64,000 nucleotides of DNA, from contig NZ_JAAIJQ010000005.1 of NCBI RefSeq assembly GCF_010820565.1, forward strand, positions 1 through 64,000, written 5' to 3'. Below, piece by piece: positions 27,977 through 39,521 of this stretch; position 1 is the first letter of the stretch; each line of letters starts with the position of its first letter. This DNA comes from Thiorhodococcus minor. Lineage in GTDB: Bacteria; Pseudomonadota; Gammaproteobacteria; Chromatiales; Chromatiaceae. The position numbers and the translations under genes were made by a program. Under the pieces are notes generated by a model that ran no database searches, was not told where the DNA came from, and worked only from the letters and a program-made list of their open reading frames with translations.

Positions 27977-29106
27977 AGTGTCTCTGGCTCCTGCAGGCGC
28001 GCGGCCAGCTTGGCGAGAAAGAGGCCGCCGCGGTGGCCGTCACTGTGTCTGTGATCGGCGGCGAGGGTTGCGGTGACCAGGGTGCGGGGCGTGATCTCGC
28101 CCTCGACGACCCGGGGCCGGAGCTCAGGCGTGCCGAAGCCGACGATGGCGACCTGCGGCGGGTAGATGACGCCATAGAGTCGGTCGACGCCGCGCTCGCC
28201 GAGGCTGGAGACGGTCACCGTCGGGTCGGACAGCTCGGAGGCGCGCAGCCCGCCGCGGCGCACCCGTGCGACCAGGTCGCGCAGCTTGTCCATCAGCGGC
28301 CCGAGCTCCAACTGGTCCGCATCGTGGATGGCGGGCGCCACCAGTCCGCCGCCGCGGATGGCCGTGGCGCTGCCGACGTGGATCGCCTTGGATGGCTCGA
28401 ATTGGCCGTCGCGGTCGAAGCCGTTCAGCTCGGGGAATTTGCGCAGTGTCAGGGCGACCGCCTTGATGAAGAGCGCAGCCATGAGGATGCGCCGATCCGG
28501 CGGCAGCTCGGCGTTGTGCGCGCCGAGCCACTGGGTCGCCCTGGTCAGATCGATGTCATGGCTGAGGTAGTAGTGCGGGATCTCGCGCTTGGAACGGCTC
28601 ATCGCGGCCGCGATGGCCTGGCGCATGGCGGCCATGCCGAGACCTGTTCCCTTGGAGTCTGGCGGCAGGGGCGCCTTCGGGGCCTGAGCTTGGACAGCCC
28701 GCTGCACGTCCTCCAACCTGATCGCGCCCTCGGGTCCGCTGCCCCGCAGCCTCTCTAGGCCGATCCCCCGCGCTTCAGCCAGACGCCGGGCCGCCGGTGA
28801 GGCGCGTCGTCGTCCCGAGGGTGCAGGGGGCTCGACCGGCGGGGACGGCGCCTGCTCGATCCCGTCGCCGATGCCTTCCAGCTCGGCCATGGCCGCGCCG
28901 ACCGGCACCGTCTCGCCGACCTCGATCAGCGGCTTGCCCATCACGGCGTCGTGGAAGACCTCGATCTCGATGGCGCCCTTTTGGGTCTCGACCACGGCGA
29001 TGACATCGTCCTTCGCCAGCCGCTCCCCGGGCTGCTTGCACCATTCGATCAGGGTGGCGGACTCCATGTCGGAGCCCAGCGAGGGCATGCGGTAGAGGTC
29101 GCTCAT
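27973..29106 (-). CDS. Dihydrolipoamide acyltransferase (E2) of a 2-oxoacid dehydrogenase
   Basis: 377 residues: one N-terminal lipoyl domain (lipoyl Lys in [13 protein letters not shown], about residue 43), a short linker, a peripheral-subunit-binding domain ([13 protein letters not shown], about 105), and a catalytic acyltransferase domain ending with the active-site pattern DHRHSDG near 355. It transfers the acyl group formed by E1 to CoA. The start at 29106 overlaps the E1beta stop by 4 bp. No lipoamide dehydrogenase (E3) gene is in this cluster. Family members make acetyl-CoA or branched acyl-CoA; the acyl specificity is not fixed by the sequence. Confidence 0.93.
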   Translation of the reverse strand: MSDLYRMPSLGSDMESATLIEWCKQPGERLAKDDVIAVVETQKGAIEIEVFHDAVMGKPLIEVGETVPVGAAMAELEGIGDGIEQAPSPPVEPPAPSGRRRASPAARRLAEARGIGLERLRGSGPEGAIRLEDVQRAVQAQAPKAPLPPDSKGTGLGMAAMRQAIAAAMSRSKREIPHYYLSHDIDLTRATQWLGAHNAELPPDRRILMAALFIKAVALTLRKFPELNGFDRDGQFEPSKAIHVGSATAIRGGGLVAPAIHDADQLELGPLMDKLRDLVARVRRGGLRASELSDPTVTVSSLGERGVDRLYGVIYPPQVAIVGFGTPELRPRVVEGEITPRTLVTATLAADHRHSDGHRGGLFLAKLAARLQEPETL

Positions 29107-30092
29107 CGGTTGAGCACCGCCTTGGCCGCGTCGACGATGGCTGACACCTGCGGCAGTGCGGCGTCCTCGAGGTGCTTGGGATAGGGGATGGGTACCTCGG
29201 CGGTGCAGAGGCGGCCGACCGGGGCATCCAGATCCCAGAACGCCTGCTCCATGATGCGGGCGCTGACCTCGGCGGCGAGGCTGCCCGAGCGCCATTCCTC
29301 GGAAATGATGACAGCGCGATGGGTCTTGGCGACCGAGGTCATGAGGGTCGCATCGTCGAGCGGGCGCAGGCAGCGCAGATCGATCACCTCGGCCGAGATG
29401 TCCTCCGCCGCCAACTGCCCGGCGGCCTCCAGCGTCTTGAACAGACAGCCGCCATAGGTGACCAGGCTGAGGTCTGTCCCCTCAAGGCGCACCGCGGCGC
29501 CCTCAATGGGCACAGGTCCGGCATCGGCGGCGAGCTGGCCCGTGCGGTTATAGAGCATGACGTGCTCGAAGATGACGACCGGGTCCGGATCCTCCAGCGC
29601 GGTCCAGAGCATGCCACGCGCGTCCTCCAGGGTCGCCGGGGCCAGGACCTTGATGCCGGGGATGTGCGCGTACCAGCCCTCCAGGCTGTGCGAGTGCTGG
29701 GCGGCGAGCTGCTTGCCCGCGCCGCAGGCCATGCGGATCACCAGCGGGATATTGAACTGGCCACCCGACATATGCCGCAGGGTCGCGGCGTTGTTGACGA
29801 TCTGGTCCAGCGCCAGGAGGCTGAAGTTGACCGTCATGATCTCCACGATGGGCCGCATCCCGCCCATGGCGGCGCCGATGCCGGCCCCGGTGAAGCCGCA
29901 CTCGGACAGCGGGGTGTCGCGGATGCGCTCCGGGCCGAATTCGTCATAGAGCCCCTTGCTCACGGCGTAGCAGCCGCCGTAGCGGCCGACGTCCTCGCCC
30001 ATGAGGAAGACGCGCGCGTCGCGCTTGAGGGCATCGCGGATGCCCTCGCGGAGGGCCTCGCGGTAGCTGGTCTGGATCATCTCGGCGCTCAT
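29103..30092 (-). CDS. 2-oxoacid dehydrogenase E1 beta subunit
   Basis: A 329-residue beta subunit of a thiamine diphosphate-dependent dehydrogenase. Family segments include [12 protein letters not shown] (about 28-39), [20 protein letters not shown] (about 59-78) and the C-terminal transketolase-like domain with [15 protein letters not shown]. The start at 30092 gives a 4-bp overlap with E1alpha; the open frame further upstream is antisense noise. It is most like pyruvate or acetoin dehydrogenase beta chains. Confidence 0.93.
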   Translation of the reverse strand: MSAEMIQTSYREALREGIRDALKRDARVFLMGEDVGRYGGCYAVSKGLYDEFGPERIRDTPLSECGFTGAGIGAAMGGMRPIVEIMTVNFSLLALDQIVNNAATLRHMSGGQFNIPLVIRMACGAGKQLAAQHSHSLEGWYAHIPGIKVLAPATLEDARGMLWTALEDPDPVVIFEHVMLYNRTGQLAADAGPVPIEGAAVRLEGTDLSLVTYGGCLFKTLEAAGQLAAEDISAEVIDLRCLRPLDDATLMTSVAKTHRAVIISEEWRSGSLAAEVSARIMEQAFWDLDAPVGRLCTAEVPIPYPKHLEDAALPQVSAIVDAAKAVLNR

Positions 30093-31089
30093 GCCGGCTG
30101 CTCCGTATGGACGTCGCGGAGCAGGTCCTCGACCGGCTCCCAGGTGCCCGATTCGGCGAAGGCGACGGCCGCCGCCAGCTCGTCCTCGACCTCGGATTCG
30201 ATGCGCTCGGCCTCGGCCGCGTCCAGCATGTGCGTCTCTTCCAGCCAGTGGCGGAAGCGCAGCAGCGGCCCCTTCCGCTTCCAGGCCTCCACCTCCGCCT
30301 TGTCGCGGTAGAGCTGGGCGTCGAACATGGAATGGGCGCGGAAGCGGTAGGTGCGGCACTCCAGGAACTGAGGCCCCTCGCCGGCGCGGATGGCAGCGAC
30401 CGCCTGCCGCGTCGTGGCCTCGATGGCGATGACGTCCATGCCGTCGAGCGAGACGGCTGGCACCTTGTAGGAGGCGGCCTTGTGGAAGATCTCGGTCTCG
30501 GACTCGGAGCGCTCCAAGGCCGTGCCCATGGCGTAGAGGTTGTTCTCGCAGATGAAGAGCACCGGCAGGCGCCAGAGCGCGGCCAGGTTCAGGCTCTCGT
30601 GGAAGGCGCCCTCGGCGACCGCGCCCTCGCCGAAGAAGCAGCTGGTCACGCGCGCGCGGCCTTGCATCTTGTCGGCGAGCGCCAGCCCTACCGCCAACGG
30701 CAGACCGCCGCCGACGATGGCATTGCCGCCGTAGAGGCGTGTCGCGGCATCGAAGACGTGCATGGAGCCGCCGCGCCCACGGCTGACGCCCTCCTGCTTG
30801 CCGTACATCTCGGCCATGAGGGTCTTCATGTCGATGCCGCGGGCCAGCGCGTGCCCATGCTCGCGGTAGGTCGCGACCACCGCATCCTCAGGCGCGAGAC
30901 ACTGCATGACGCCCACGGCGATGGCCTCCTCGCCGACATAGAGGTGCAGGAAGCCGCGGATTTTCTCCTGGGTGTAGAGCTCGGCGCAGCGCTCCTCGAA
31001 GCGGCGGATGCGCAGCATCTCGCGCAGCAGGTGAAGGGCATGGTCCCGGTTCAGGTGGAGCTTGCCGCCGGCAGAGGTGTGGGTATCGC

Positions 31090-31093
<4 letters not shown>
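30089..31093 (-). CDS. 2-oxoacid dehydrogenase E1 alpha subunit
   Basis: A 334-residue alpha subunit carrying the thiamine diphosphate/Mg motif ([17 protein letters not shown] ... ICENN, about 160-190) and the phosphorylation-loop region [10 protein letters not shown] (about 255). It decarboxylates a 2-oxoacid, probably pyruvate, and acylates the E2 lipoyl group. It overlaps both neighbours by 4 bp (ATGA), so ligase, E1alpha, E1beta, E2 and ACP form one translationally coupled chain. Confidence 0.93.
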
Positions 31094-32868
<1,775 letters not shown>

Positions 32869-33035
32869 TCTTGCCCCCCGCCATCGGGCCATCGATGTGC
32901 TTGTCCTCTAGAATTTAGGCTAGGTCACGCGGCCCGGGGTGTCTATGGAGTCAGGCGCGCCCCGACTGCTCCATAACAATGGGCTGCCAATCTCATCCGG
33001 AATCGACGAAGAGAGACAAGGCAGGGGGAGGCAGG

Positions 33036-33302
33036 TCAATGCGTCGGACGGTCGCGTCGCCCGGCGAGAGAGGGCAAGCAGTCGCTCAGCCAGGACAGGC
33101 GCGGATCGCCCTGCTCGGGGCCGCAGATCTGAGCTGCGCGCTTCAGGCTGAGCGCAAAGTCCGTGTGGCCCGCCGAGTCCAGCTCGAGCTGGTGACGCAA
33201 GTTGCCCTCTCGGTCGAGGCTCTCAGGATCGATCTCGGGCCCGAAGCCGGTCAGAGCATCCATGGCCAGCCGCCGCAGCTCTTCTTCGCTCAGGCTGGTC
33301 AT
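33036..33302 (-). CDS. Acyl carrier protein-like protein
   Basis: An 88-residue protein with carrier-type features: acidic first half (SEEELRRLAMDALTGFGPEI), then RHQLELDSAGHTDFALSLKR, where ELDSAGHTDF occupies the position of the DSL phosphopantetheine site (Ser about residue 42). The insertion of AGHT after the Ser is unusual. It precedes the acetate ligase by about 170 bp and mirrors the ACP at the other end of the cluster. Whether it is phosphopantetheinylated cannot be seen. Confidence 0.75.
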   Translation of the reverse strand: MTSLSEEELRRLAMDALTGFGPEIDPESLDREGNLRHQLELDSAGHTDFALSLKRAAQICGPEQGDPRLSWLSDCLPSLAGRRDRPTH

Positions 33303-33342
33303 GGTGATGCCTTCCTCGGAAGCGGCTATCGGATCCTGCTGC

Positions 33343-33777
33343 CTAGAGCAGAGGCGCCACTTGCGCGCGTACCCTTAGCGCGTCTTCGCGCGTAAGGTCC
33401 TTGGTCAGCGCGGCCTCGACGCTCCGGCCGAGCGCGCCGCTCATCTGTTTGCGGAGCAGGCCGAGAAAGTGTGGCGGGGCCACGAGACACAGCCGGTCGA
33501 AGCGCTGTTTCTGCAGATCGGTCTCCAGCGTACCCATGACGCGCTTGGCGAAGCGCACCGCCAGCTGCTCCTTCGGACCCGTCGCCGTGCGCATCGGATG
33601 GCGGTTCGAGCCAATCTTGTCGAATGCGCGTCCTGGCTTGTCGCTGATGAGGTCTCTGCCGTGGAGTCGCTCATCCGGGTTGACCAGGTCGCGGATCTCC
33701 TTCACGGGGCCATGCTTGCGGGACATCTCGAGCACGCGGGCACGTGCCGCATTGGCCACCAAGATCCTCGTCTTCAT
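33343..33777 (-). CDS. Host-attachment/baeRF family protein
   Basis: A 144-residue protein of the family first named for attachment to host cells and later linked to bacterial relatives of the eRF1 release-factor middle domain. Characteristic segments: RILVANAARARVLE (about 4-17), DLVNPDERLHGRDLISDKPGR (split here: NPDERLHGRDL), and LCLVAPPHFLGLLR (about 96-109). It begins the minus-strand cluster, 40 bp before the ACP-like gene. Its function is unproven; such proteins often lie in stress-related operons. Confidence 0.88.
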   Translation of the reverse strand: MKTRILVANAARARVLEMSRKHGPVKEIRDLVNPDERLHGRDLISDKPGRAFDKIGSNRHPMRTATGPKEQLAVRFAKRVMGTLETDLQKQRFDRLCLVAPPHFLGLLRKQMSGALGRSVEAALTKDLTREDALRVRAQVAPLL

Positions 33778-33874
33778 AAGGCACCACCTGCGATTTCAGT
33801 GAATCGCTTTATGGGACGGCTTGCGTCTGACATATCTTCGGGCGTCGATCATCGACTGGCCCGACCTTCGGCTG

Positions 33875-33950
33875 TGGGTGGACAAGCGCAGCTCAGTCCA
33901 CCAGCGCCGGCGCGGGATTCGGTGGACTGCGCTCTCGCGGTCCACCCTAC
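33875..33950. repeat. REP-2 palindromic repeat, copy 2
   Basis: Outer arms GGGTGGAC / GTCCACCC with the central GCCGGCGCGGGATTCGGTGG. This and the next three entries lie in a 1027-bp non-coding stretch (33778-34804) between divergent genes. That stretch holds four repeat types and no recognisable gene. Confidence 0.6.
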
Positions 33951-34436
33951 AGGCCCCACTGACGATCAAGGCCTTTCTTCGACGTCGGCGAATTGCCGTT
34001 TCTGACGAACGTCTTGTCTCCATTGAAATTATAGGTTCGTGGTAGGGGAGCTGCTGTGATCCTCTGGAGGTGCGCGACTCAGGGTTTGGGTAGCCGTTCA
34101 TGCGGCATTGGTCTTGCCGGACATGCACTTGCGCTGAGTCGTTTGCGTGGCGAGCCGCCTCATCGCCGCTTATCGGTAAAATTGGCGCCGGAGCCAGGAG
34201 CCGAGCTAGGGTCTATTGTCGGTGTTTGTTGGCGGTGGTGACTGGGAGTGGATGACTGCAAGGACTGTCGGCGCCGAGTCCGTCCGGGTCGTCGTCTACA
34301 CTGCTTCGAGGGAATCCGGCTTCACAGGGAGCGAGGGATGGATTCCGCTTGGCGCGACCCTGAGCGCCGCTCTGGCGGACTGACCCTTGGAAGCTGGGGC
34401 CTCGCTCATCGATTGGCCCGGACTCCCCTTGTGAGA

Positions 34437-34500
34437 CGGGCAAGGGCAGCGCAGTCCACCAACGCCGGCGCGGGATTCGGTGGACTTCGCTCTCGAGACT
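34437..34500. repeat. REP-2 palindromic repeat, copy 3 (decayed arms)
   Basis: The central part (GCAGTCCACCAACGCCGGCG, then CGGGATTCGGTGGACTTCG) matches the other copies, but the outer arms are degraded. A further half copy (CTCGTCCACCCTGCCGGTCC, then AGCTGACGATCAAGGCC) lies at about 34650-34690. Confidence 0.5.
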
Positions 34501-34515
34501 GTGAAGAAATTCTGC

Positions 34516-34599
34516 GTAGGTTGGGCTGAGGTACGAAGCCCAACATGGCGGCTAGCCTAACGCTTCGATTGTTGGGCCTCCTGCGTCGGCCCAACCTAC
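34516..34599. repeat. Inverted repeat with GTAGGTTGGGC termini
   Basis: An 84-bp imperfect palindrome: GTAGGTTGGGCTGAGGTACG at the left and CGTCGGCCCAACCTAC at the right, with inner arms AGCCCAACA / TGTTGGGC. It is another dispersed palindromic element, unrelated to the REP-2 core. Confidence 0.6.
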
Positions 34600-34703
34600 A
34601 CCAATCTGCGATCTTCGCGGTGCGCTTGGATTACTCTCACAGTCTCTCTTGCTCGTCCACCCTGCCGGTCCAGCTGACGATCAAGGCCGAATCGGGCGCC
34701 TCC

Positions 34704-34757
34704 GGAGCCATAGCGACTGGAGCCATAGCGACTGGAGCCATAGCGATCGGAGCTATT
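34704..34757. repeat. 15-bp tandem repeat upstream of the hybrid kinase
   Basis: GGAGCCATAGCGACT is repeated three times (the third with a changed end) followed by a partial fourth unit. It ends 47 bp before the kinase start codon, so copy-number changes could alter promoter or leader spacing. Confidence 0.7.
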
Positions 34758-34804
34758 CAGTAGCGCGCTGACGCTCGTTCTTCGCGGAGGATCTTTTCGC
34801 AGAT

Positions 34805-37800
34805 ATGAAGCCCAATGAACAGCTGGCGGCGGCCTTGATGCCGCTTCGCGGCGGGCGCCTGCTCGTCCCATTGCTGGCTGTGCTGCTGCTCGTGCCGCTG
34901 AGCTTCTTCAGTCTCCCGCTCTTCCATCTGCTAGCGGAGCTGATTCCGATCGTTATCGCGACCAGCGCCTTCACCATCGCCTGGAATACGCATCCGTTCT
35001 CGCGGGACAACTTCCTGCTGTTTCTCGCCACCGGCCTCTTTTGTCTGGGGCTGCTCGAGCTGGTTCACGCGCTGGTCTACAAGGGGATGTATCTCTACCC
35101 GGGGGCGGGCGGTGCAAATCTGCCCACGCAGTTTCGGCTCGGCGCCCGCTATCTCCAAGCCCTGCTTTTTCTCGTCGCCCCGCTGACGCTGGGCCTCCCC
35201 ATCAGGCGATTGCCGCTGCTGCTGGCAATGAGCACCTGCGGCCTATTGGTGTTTCTGTGGATCCTGAGCGGTCGCTTTCCCGACGCCTTCGTCGAAGGGC
35301 AGGGTCTGACGCCCTTCAAGATCTATAGCGAGTACGTCATCGTGGCGCTGCTCGGCCTCGCCCTGCTGCATCTCCATGTGCGCCGCGCGGAGCTGAGGCC
35401 GGACGTGGCCGGGCCGATTCAAGTCGCCATCGCCCTGACCATGATGTCGGAGCTGGCCTTCACCTCCTCCCTGAGCGTCTACGACCACTCCGAGGTTATC
35501 GGCCTTCTACTCAAGGTTCTCGCCTTTTGGCTCATGTACGGCGCCCTGGTGGAATCTGCGATTCGCACCAATGCTGAGAGCGAGGAGCGCTTCCGCTCGG
35601 CCTTCGATCAGCAGTTCCAATTCATGGCCATCCTCACGCCCGAGGGGCGCGTCATCGATATCAACGACCTGGTGCTGCGGGTTCAGGGGTGCGCGCGCGA
35701 GGACTATGTCGGTCGCTACTTTTGGGACTCGCCAGCCTGGCGAGACTTACCTGAGTGGCGGCGGATCTGGCCGCAGCGCCTCGCCGAGGCGGCCGAGACC
35801 GAAGGCACCCTGCGAACCCAAGACGTCTACCAGATGCGCGATGGCCAGGTGCGCATGGCGGACGCGACGACCACGGCAATCCGCGACGCGAAAGGTGCCG
35901 TGCGCTGGTACGTGATCCAGGCCACGGACACCACGGAGCGACGTCACGCCGAGGCGGCGCTGCGTGAGAGCGAGGAGCGTCTGAGGCTCTTCATCGACCA
36001 CGCCCCCGCCGCGCTTGCCATGTTCGACCGCGAGATGCGCTACGTGGCCGTCAGCCATCGCTGGCGCGAGGACTTCGGTCTCGGCGACCAGGATCTCATC
36101 GGCCGTTCTCACTACGAGATCTTCCCTGAGATCCCCAAGCGGTGGCGGGAGGCACATCGGCGCGGCTTGGCGGGCGAGACCCTGCGTGCAGAGGAGGACT
36201 GGTTCGAGCGGGTCGACGGCCGCATGCAATGGCAGCGCTGGGAGGTCCGCCCATGGTATGCGGCGGACGGAGAGGTCGGGGGTATCGTCACCTTCGCCGA
36301 GGAGATCACCGCCCGCAAAGAGGCCGAGATCGCGCTGCGCGAGAGCCAGCGGCGGTTCCAGGACATCGTGGACGCCTCCGCGGACTGGGTTTGGGAAGTC
36401 GATGCCCATGGCCGCTACACCTATGTGTCCGAGGGGGTGCATGACGTCCTCGGCTACACCCCAGAGGAAGTGCTAGGTCGCACGCCCTTCGATCTGATGC
36501 CTCCGAAAGAGGCCGAGCGGGTGGCGGCTCGCTTTGGCACCATCATCGCCCTGCGCAAGCCCTTCAGGGACCTCGAGAACATCAATCGGCACAAGGACGG
36601 TCGTCTCATCCACATCCATACCACGGGCATGCCCATGTTTGGCTTCGATGGCCAGTTATTGGGCTATCGGGGCCTGGACCGAGACGTGACGGAGAAGCGT
36701 TTGGCGGAGATCGCCCTGCAGGAAAGCCGAGAGCAGCTTCGCACGCTCGTGAGCAGCATTCCCGATCTGGTGTGGATGAAGGATCTTCAGGGCGCTTACC
36801 TGACTTGCAATGCACGCTTCGAGGCCTTCTTCGGCGCGACTGAGTCGGAGATCGTCGGTAAGACGGATGATGACTTCGTCGACCGCGATCAAGCCGATCT
36901 CTTCCGGGCCAATGACTTGGCGGCCATCGCGGCGGGCGGCCCTCACGTCGACGAGCGGGAGATCACCTTCAAGCGCGATGGCCACAAGGAGCTGGTGGAG
37001 ATCATCAAGACGCCTGTGTACGACGCAGCCGGGACGGTCATCGGCGTGCTCGGCATCGGGCGCGACATGACGCGGGCCAGACAGGCCGAGACGGAGCTGG
37101 AGCGCTACCGTCATCACCTCGAAGAAGTGGTCGCTGAGCGCACCGCGGCGCTCAGGAAGGCCCGTGCCGAGGCCGAGCGTCTGGCGCAGGCGAAGGGCGA
37201 GTTCCTGGCCAATACGAGCCATGAGATCCGTACCCCGATGAACGCCGTGCTGGGCCTGGCCTATCTCCTGGAGCGCCAGCCGCTTCCGGCGCAGGCGCAG
37301 GATCTGGCGCGCAAGATCACGCGGTCCAGTCGCAGCTTGCTCGGCATCATCAATGACGTCCTGGATTTCTCCAAGATCGAGTCCGGGCGCCTGGACATCG
37401 AGCGCGTCCCTTTTCGGCTCGGTGAGGTGCTCGACAATCTAGCCACCATCATGCGCACCAGCGCGGCGGGCAAGTCGCTCGACCTGGCGATTCGACCGCC
37501 CGAGGGTCTGGAGGCGGTCTTGCTGGGAGATCCCCTCAGACTCAGTCAGATCCTCATCAACCTCACGAGCAACGCCATCAAGTTCACGCCCGCGGGCATG
37601 GTCGAGGTGCGGGTCGACCAGACGCGCCAGACGTCCTCCCAGGTGCAGCTGCGTTTCACGGTCCGCGACACTGGGGTCGGTATCGATCCGCGGACCCAGG
37701 CCCGCTTGTTCGAGCCATTCACCCAAGCGGACGCCTCCACGACACGCCGCTACGGCGGGTCGGGCCTGGGTCTGGTCATCTCCCGGCGGCTGGCGGAGCT

Positions 37801-39505
37801 GATGGGAGGACGCTTGGGGCTGGAGAGCAGCCCCGGCAAGGGCAGCACCTTCTGGGTCGAGCTGACCTTCGACCTCGCGAAGCCCATGACCGCCGAGCTG
37901 CTCCAAGCACCCAAGATGAGCGTCTTGATCGCGGACGACAATCTCGTGGCTCGGGAGGCCGCGGTCGCCACGGTAGAGGCCCTGGGCTGGTCGGCCTGGC
38001 CGGTCGCGTCTGGTGACGAGGCCTTGCACACCGTGCTGCGGGAAGATGCCTTGCAAGGGGGCAACGCCGTTGTGCTGCTCGATTGGCAGATGGCCGAGCT
38101 GGACGGGCTCGAGACCGCAAGGCTGATTCGAGACGCCCTACCTGTATCCTCGGTGCCTCTGATCTTTCTCTTCACCGCGCATCCGCTCGAAGAGGTCGAA
38201 AAACTGGGCAGCGTCGCGGCGCTCGATGGGATATTGGCCAAGCCGCTGGCACCTTCGCCGCTCTATGATGCCGTGGTGGCCGCATGCAGAGGTCGGCTGG
38301 AGGAGCCGGCGGCGGATCGATCCGCCGCCGACGCGCGCCATCTCAGCGGCATCCGACTCTTGGTCGTCGATGACAGCGAGATCAATCGCGAAGTGGCCGA
38401 GCTCATCTTTGCCGGGGAGGGCGCCGAGGTCCATCTGGCGAAGGACGGACGCGAGGCGGTCGATTGGCTCGTCAGCCATCCGCATGGCGCGGACGTCGTC
38501 CTCATGGACGTGCATATGCCGGTCATGGACGGCCATGCGGCAGCCCGCCTGATCCGGGAGCTTCCCGGGATCGCCCGGATTCCCATCGTGGCCTTGACCG
38601 CGGACGCCGTGGGCGAGCAAGAGGAGATCGCCTTGGCCTCGGGGATGGACGCCTTCCTCGCCAAGCCCTTCGATGTGCCTGAGGCGGTCGCCTCGATCCA
38701 AGGGCTCGCTGCGCCACAAGGCGGTGCTCGCGGCGATGGCCCCGAGGATGCTGGCAAAGAGACCGAAACGGAGACCGCAAACGAGGGGCCTCGCCCCGAG
38801 GCGGTGTCGGAGGCGGCGCTGGCAAGGGCATCGGCGTTCGAGACGACGGCGGGCGCTGCGGCGAGCAGTTCCGCGGTGGGTCGCCCGGCCGAGGGCAAGC
38901 TGCCGGGGCTGGCGATCGAGCAGGGATTGGCGATCTGGCGAGATTTCGACGCCTATCGGCGCTCGCTACGCCGTTTCGTCGAGCTCAATGGCGATGTCGG
39001 GCGCGCGATCGCCGCGGCCGAGCCCGCGGCCGCGCAACAGCTGGCGCACAAGCTCAAGGGCACTGCGGGCAATCTCGGGCTCGATGAAGTTTCCAGCCGC
39101 GCCGCCGACTTGGACCGAGCCCTTCGCTCGGGCGCTCGCGAGCATTCGGAGGTCGAGCGGCTGGTGGCCGCACTTCAGGCCGCGCTCGCGACCGCCTTCG
39201 ACTCCGTTGCCCGTTTCGCGCCGGCAGTCGATACGTCGCTGTCCGCGTCCGCACAAGCCGCGCCAAGACCTGTCTCGACTGCCCAGACGGCCGAGCAGGC
39301 TGCACCCCTGCTGCGGCGGGCGCTCCTCGCCTTCGAGGCGTTCGATCCCGTTGCGGCCATCGCGCCTTTGGAGGACCTGACCAGCTACCTTTCGGCAGAG
39401 GAGGTTGCATCGGCGCTTCAAGCGGCCGAGGATTTCGATTCATCCGCCGGAGCCGCGGCCGTGCATGCGCTAGCGGCCGAGCTCCAAGTCGAGCTACAGG
39501 ATTGA
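34805..39505 (+). CDS. Multidomain hybrid sensor histidine kinase
   Basis: 1566 residues. The N-terminal membrane sensor has about seven helices (residues 15-250) resembling MASE3-type modules. Four PAS domains follow (about 260-770), then HisKA with His near 806 (NTSHEIRTPMNAV), an HATPase domain, two receivers with phospho-Asp near 1093 (LLDWQMAELDG) and 1235 (LMDVHMPVMDG), and an Hpt domain with His near 1415 (LAHKLKGTAGN). This gives a full internal phosphorelay. A GGAGG motif lies 12 bp before the ATG. The HD-GYP response regulator starts 16 bp downstream and is the obvious output partner. The signal is unknown. Confidence 0.93.
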   Translation: MKPNEQLAAALMPLRGGRLLVPLLAVLLLVPLSFFSLPLFHLLAELIPIVIATSAFTIAWNTHPFSRDNFLLFLATGLFCLGLLELVHALVYKGMYLYPGAGGANLPTQFRLGARYLQALLFLVAPLTLGLPIRRLPLLLAMSTCGLLVFLWILSGRFPDAFVEGQGLTPFKIYSEYVIVALLGLALLHLHVRRAELRPDVAGPIQVAIALTMMSELAFTSSLSVYDHSEVIGLLLKVLAFWLMYGALVESAIRTNAESEERFRSAFDQQFQFMAILTPEGRVIDINDLVLRVQGCAREDYVGRYFWDSPAWRDLPEWRRIWPQRLAEAAETEGTLRTQDVYQMRDGQVRMADATTTAIRDAKGAVRWYVIQATDTTERRHAEAALRESEERLRLFIDHAPAALAMFDREMRYVAVSHRWREDFGLGDQDLIGRSHYEIFPEIPKRWREAHRRGLAGETLRAEEDWFERVDGRMQWQRWEVRPWYAADGEVGGIVTFAEEITARKEAEIALRESQRRFQDIVDASADWVWEVDAHGRYTYVSEGVHDVLGYTPEEVLGRTPFDLMPPKEAERVAARFGTIIALRKPFRDLENINRHKDGRLIHIHTTGMPMFGFDGQLLGYRGLDRDVTEKRLAEIALQESREQLRTLVSSIPDLVWMKDLQGAYLTCNARFEAFFGATESEIVGKTDDDFVDRDQADLFRANDLAAIAAGGPHVDEREITFKRDGHKELVEIIKTPVYDAAGTVIGVLGIGRDMTRARQAETELERYRHHLEEVVAERTAALRKARAEAERLAQAKGEFLANTSHEIRTPMNAVLGLAYLLERQPLPAQAQDLARKITRSSRSLLGIINDVLDFSKIESGRLDIERVPFRLGEVLDNLATIMRTSAAGKSLDLAIRPPEGLEAVLLGDPLRLSQILINLTSNAIKFTPAGMVEVRVDQTRQTSSQVQLRFTVRDTGVGIDPRTQARLFEPFTQADASTTRRYGGSGLGLVISRRLAELMGGRLGLESSPGKGSTFWVELTFDLAKPMTAELLQAPKMSVLIADDNLVAREAAVATVEALGWSAWPVASGDEALHTVLREDALQGGNAVVLLDWQMAELDGLETARLIRDALPVSSVPLIFLFTAHPLEEVEKLGSVAALDGILAKPLAPSPLYDAVVAACRGRLEEPAADRSAADARHLSGIRLLVVDDSEINREVAELIFAGEGAEVHLAKDGREAVDWLVSHPHGADVVLMDVHMPVMDGHAAARLIRELPGIARIPIVALTADAVGEQEEIALASGMDAFLAKPFDVPEAVASIQGLAAPQGGARGDGPEDAGKETETETANEGPRPEAVSEAALARASAFETTAGAAASSSAVGRPAEGKLPGLAIEQGLAIWRDFDAYRRSLRRFVELNGDVGRAIAAAEPAAAQQLAHKLKGTAGNLGLDEVSSRAADLDRALRSGAREHSEVERLVAALQAALATAFDSVARFAPAVDTSLSASAQAAPRPVSTAQTAEQAAPLLRRALLAFEAFDPVAAIAPLEDLTSYLSAEEVASALQAAEDFDSSAGAAAVHALAAELQVELQD

Positions 39506-39521
39506 CGCTGAAGGGGCCGCC

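Noticed and set aside
27501-28175. Minus-strand 224-codon frame overlapping the ACP and E2 genes
   Set aside because: It is a shadow frame, Arg/Ser-rich, crossing two supported genes on the same strand in another frame.
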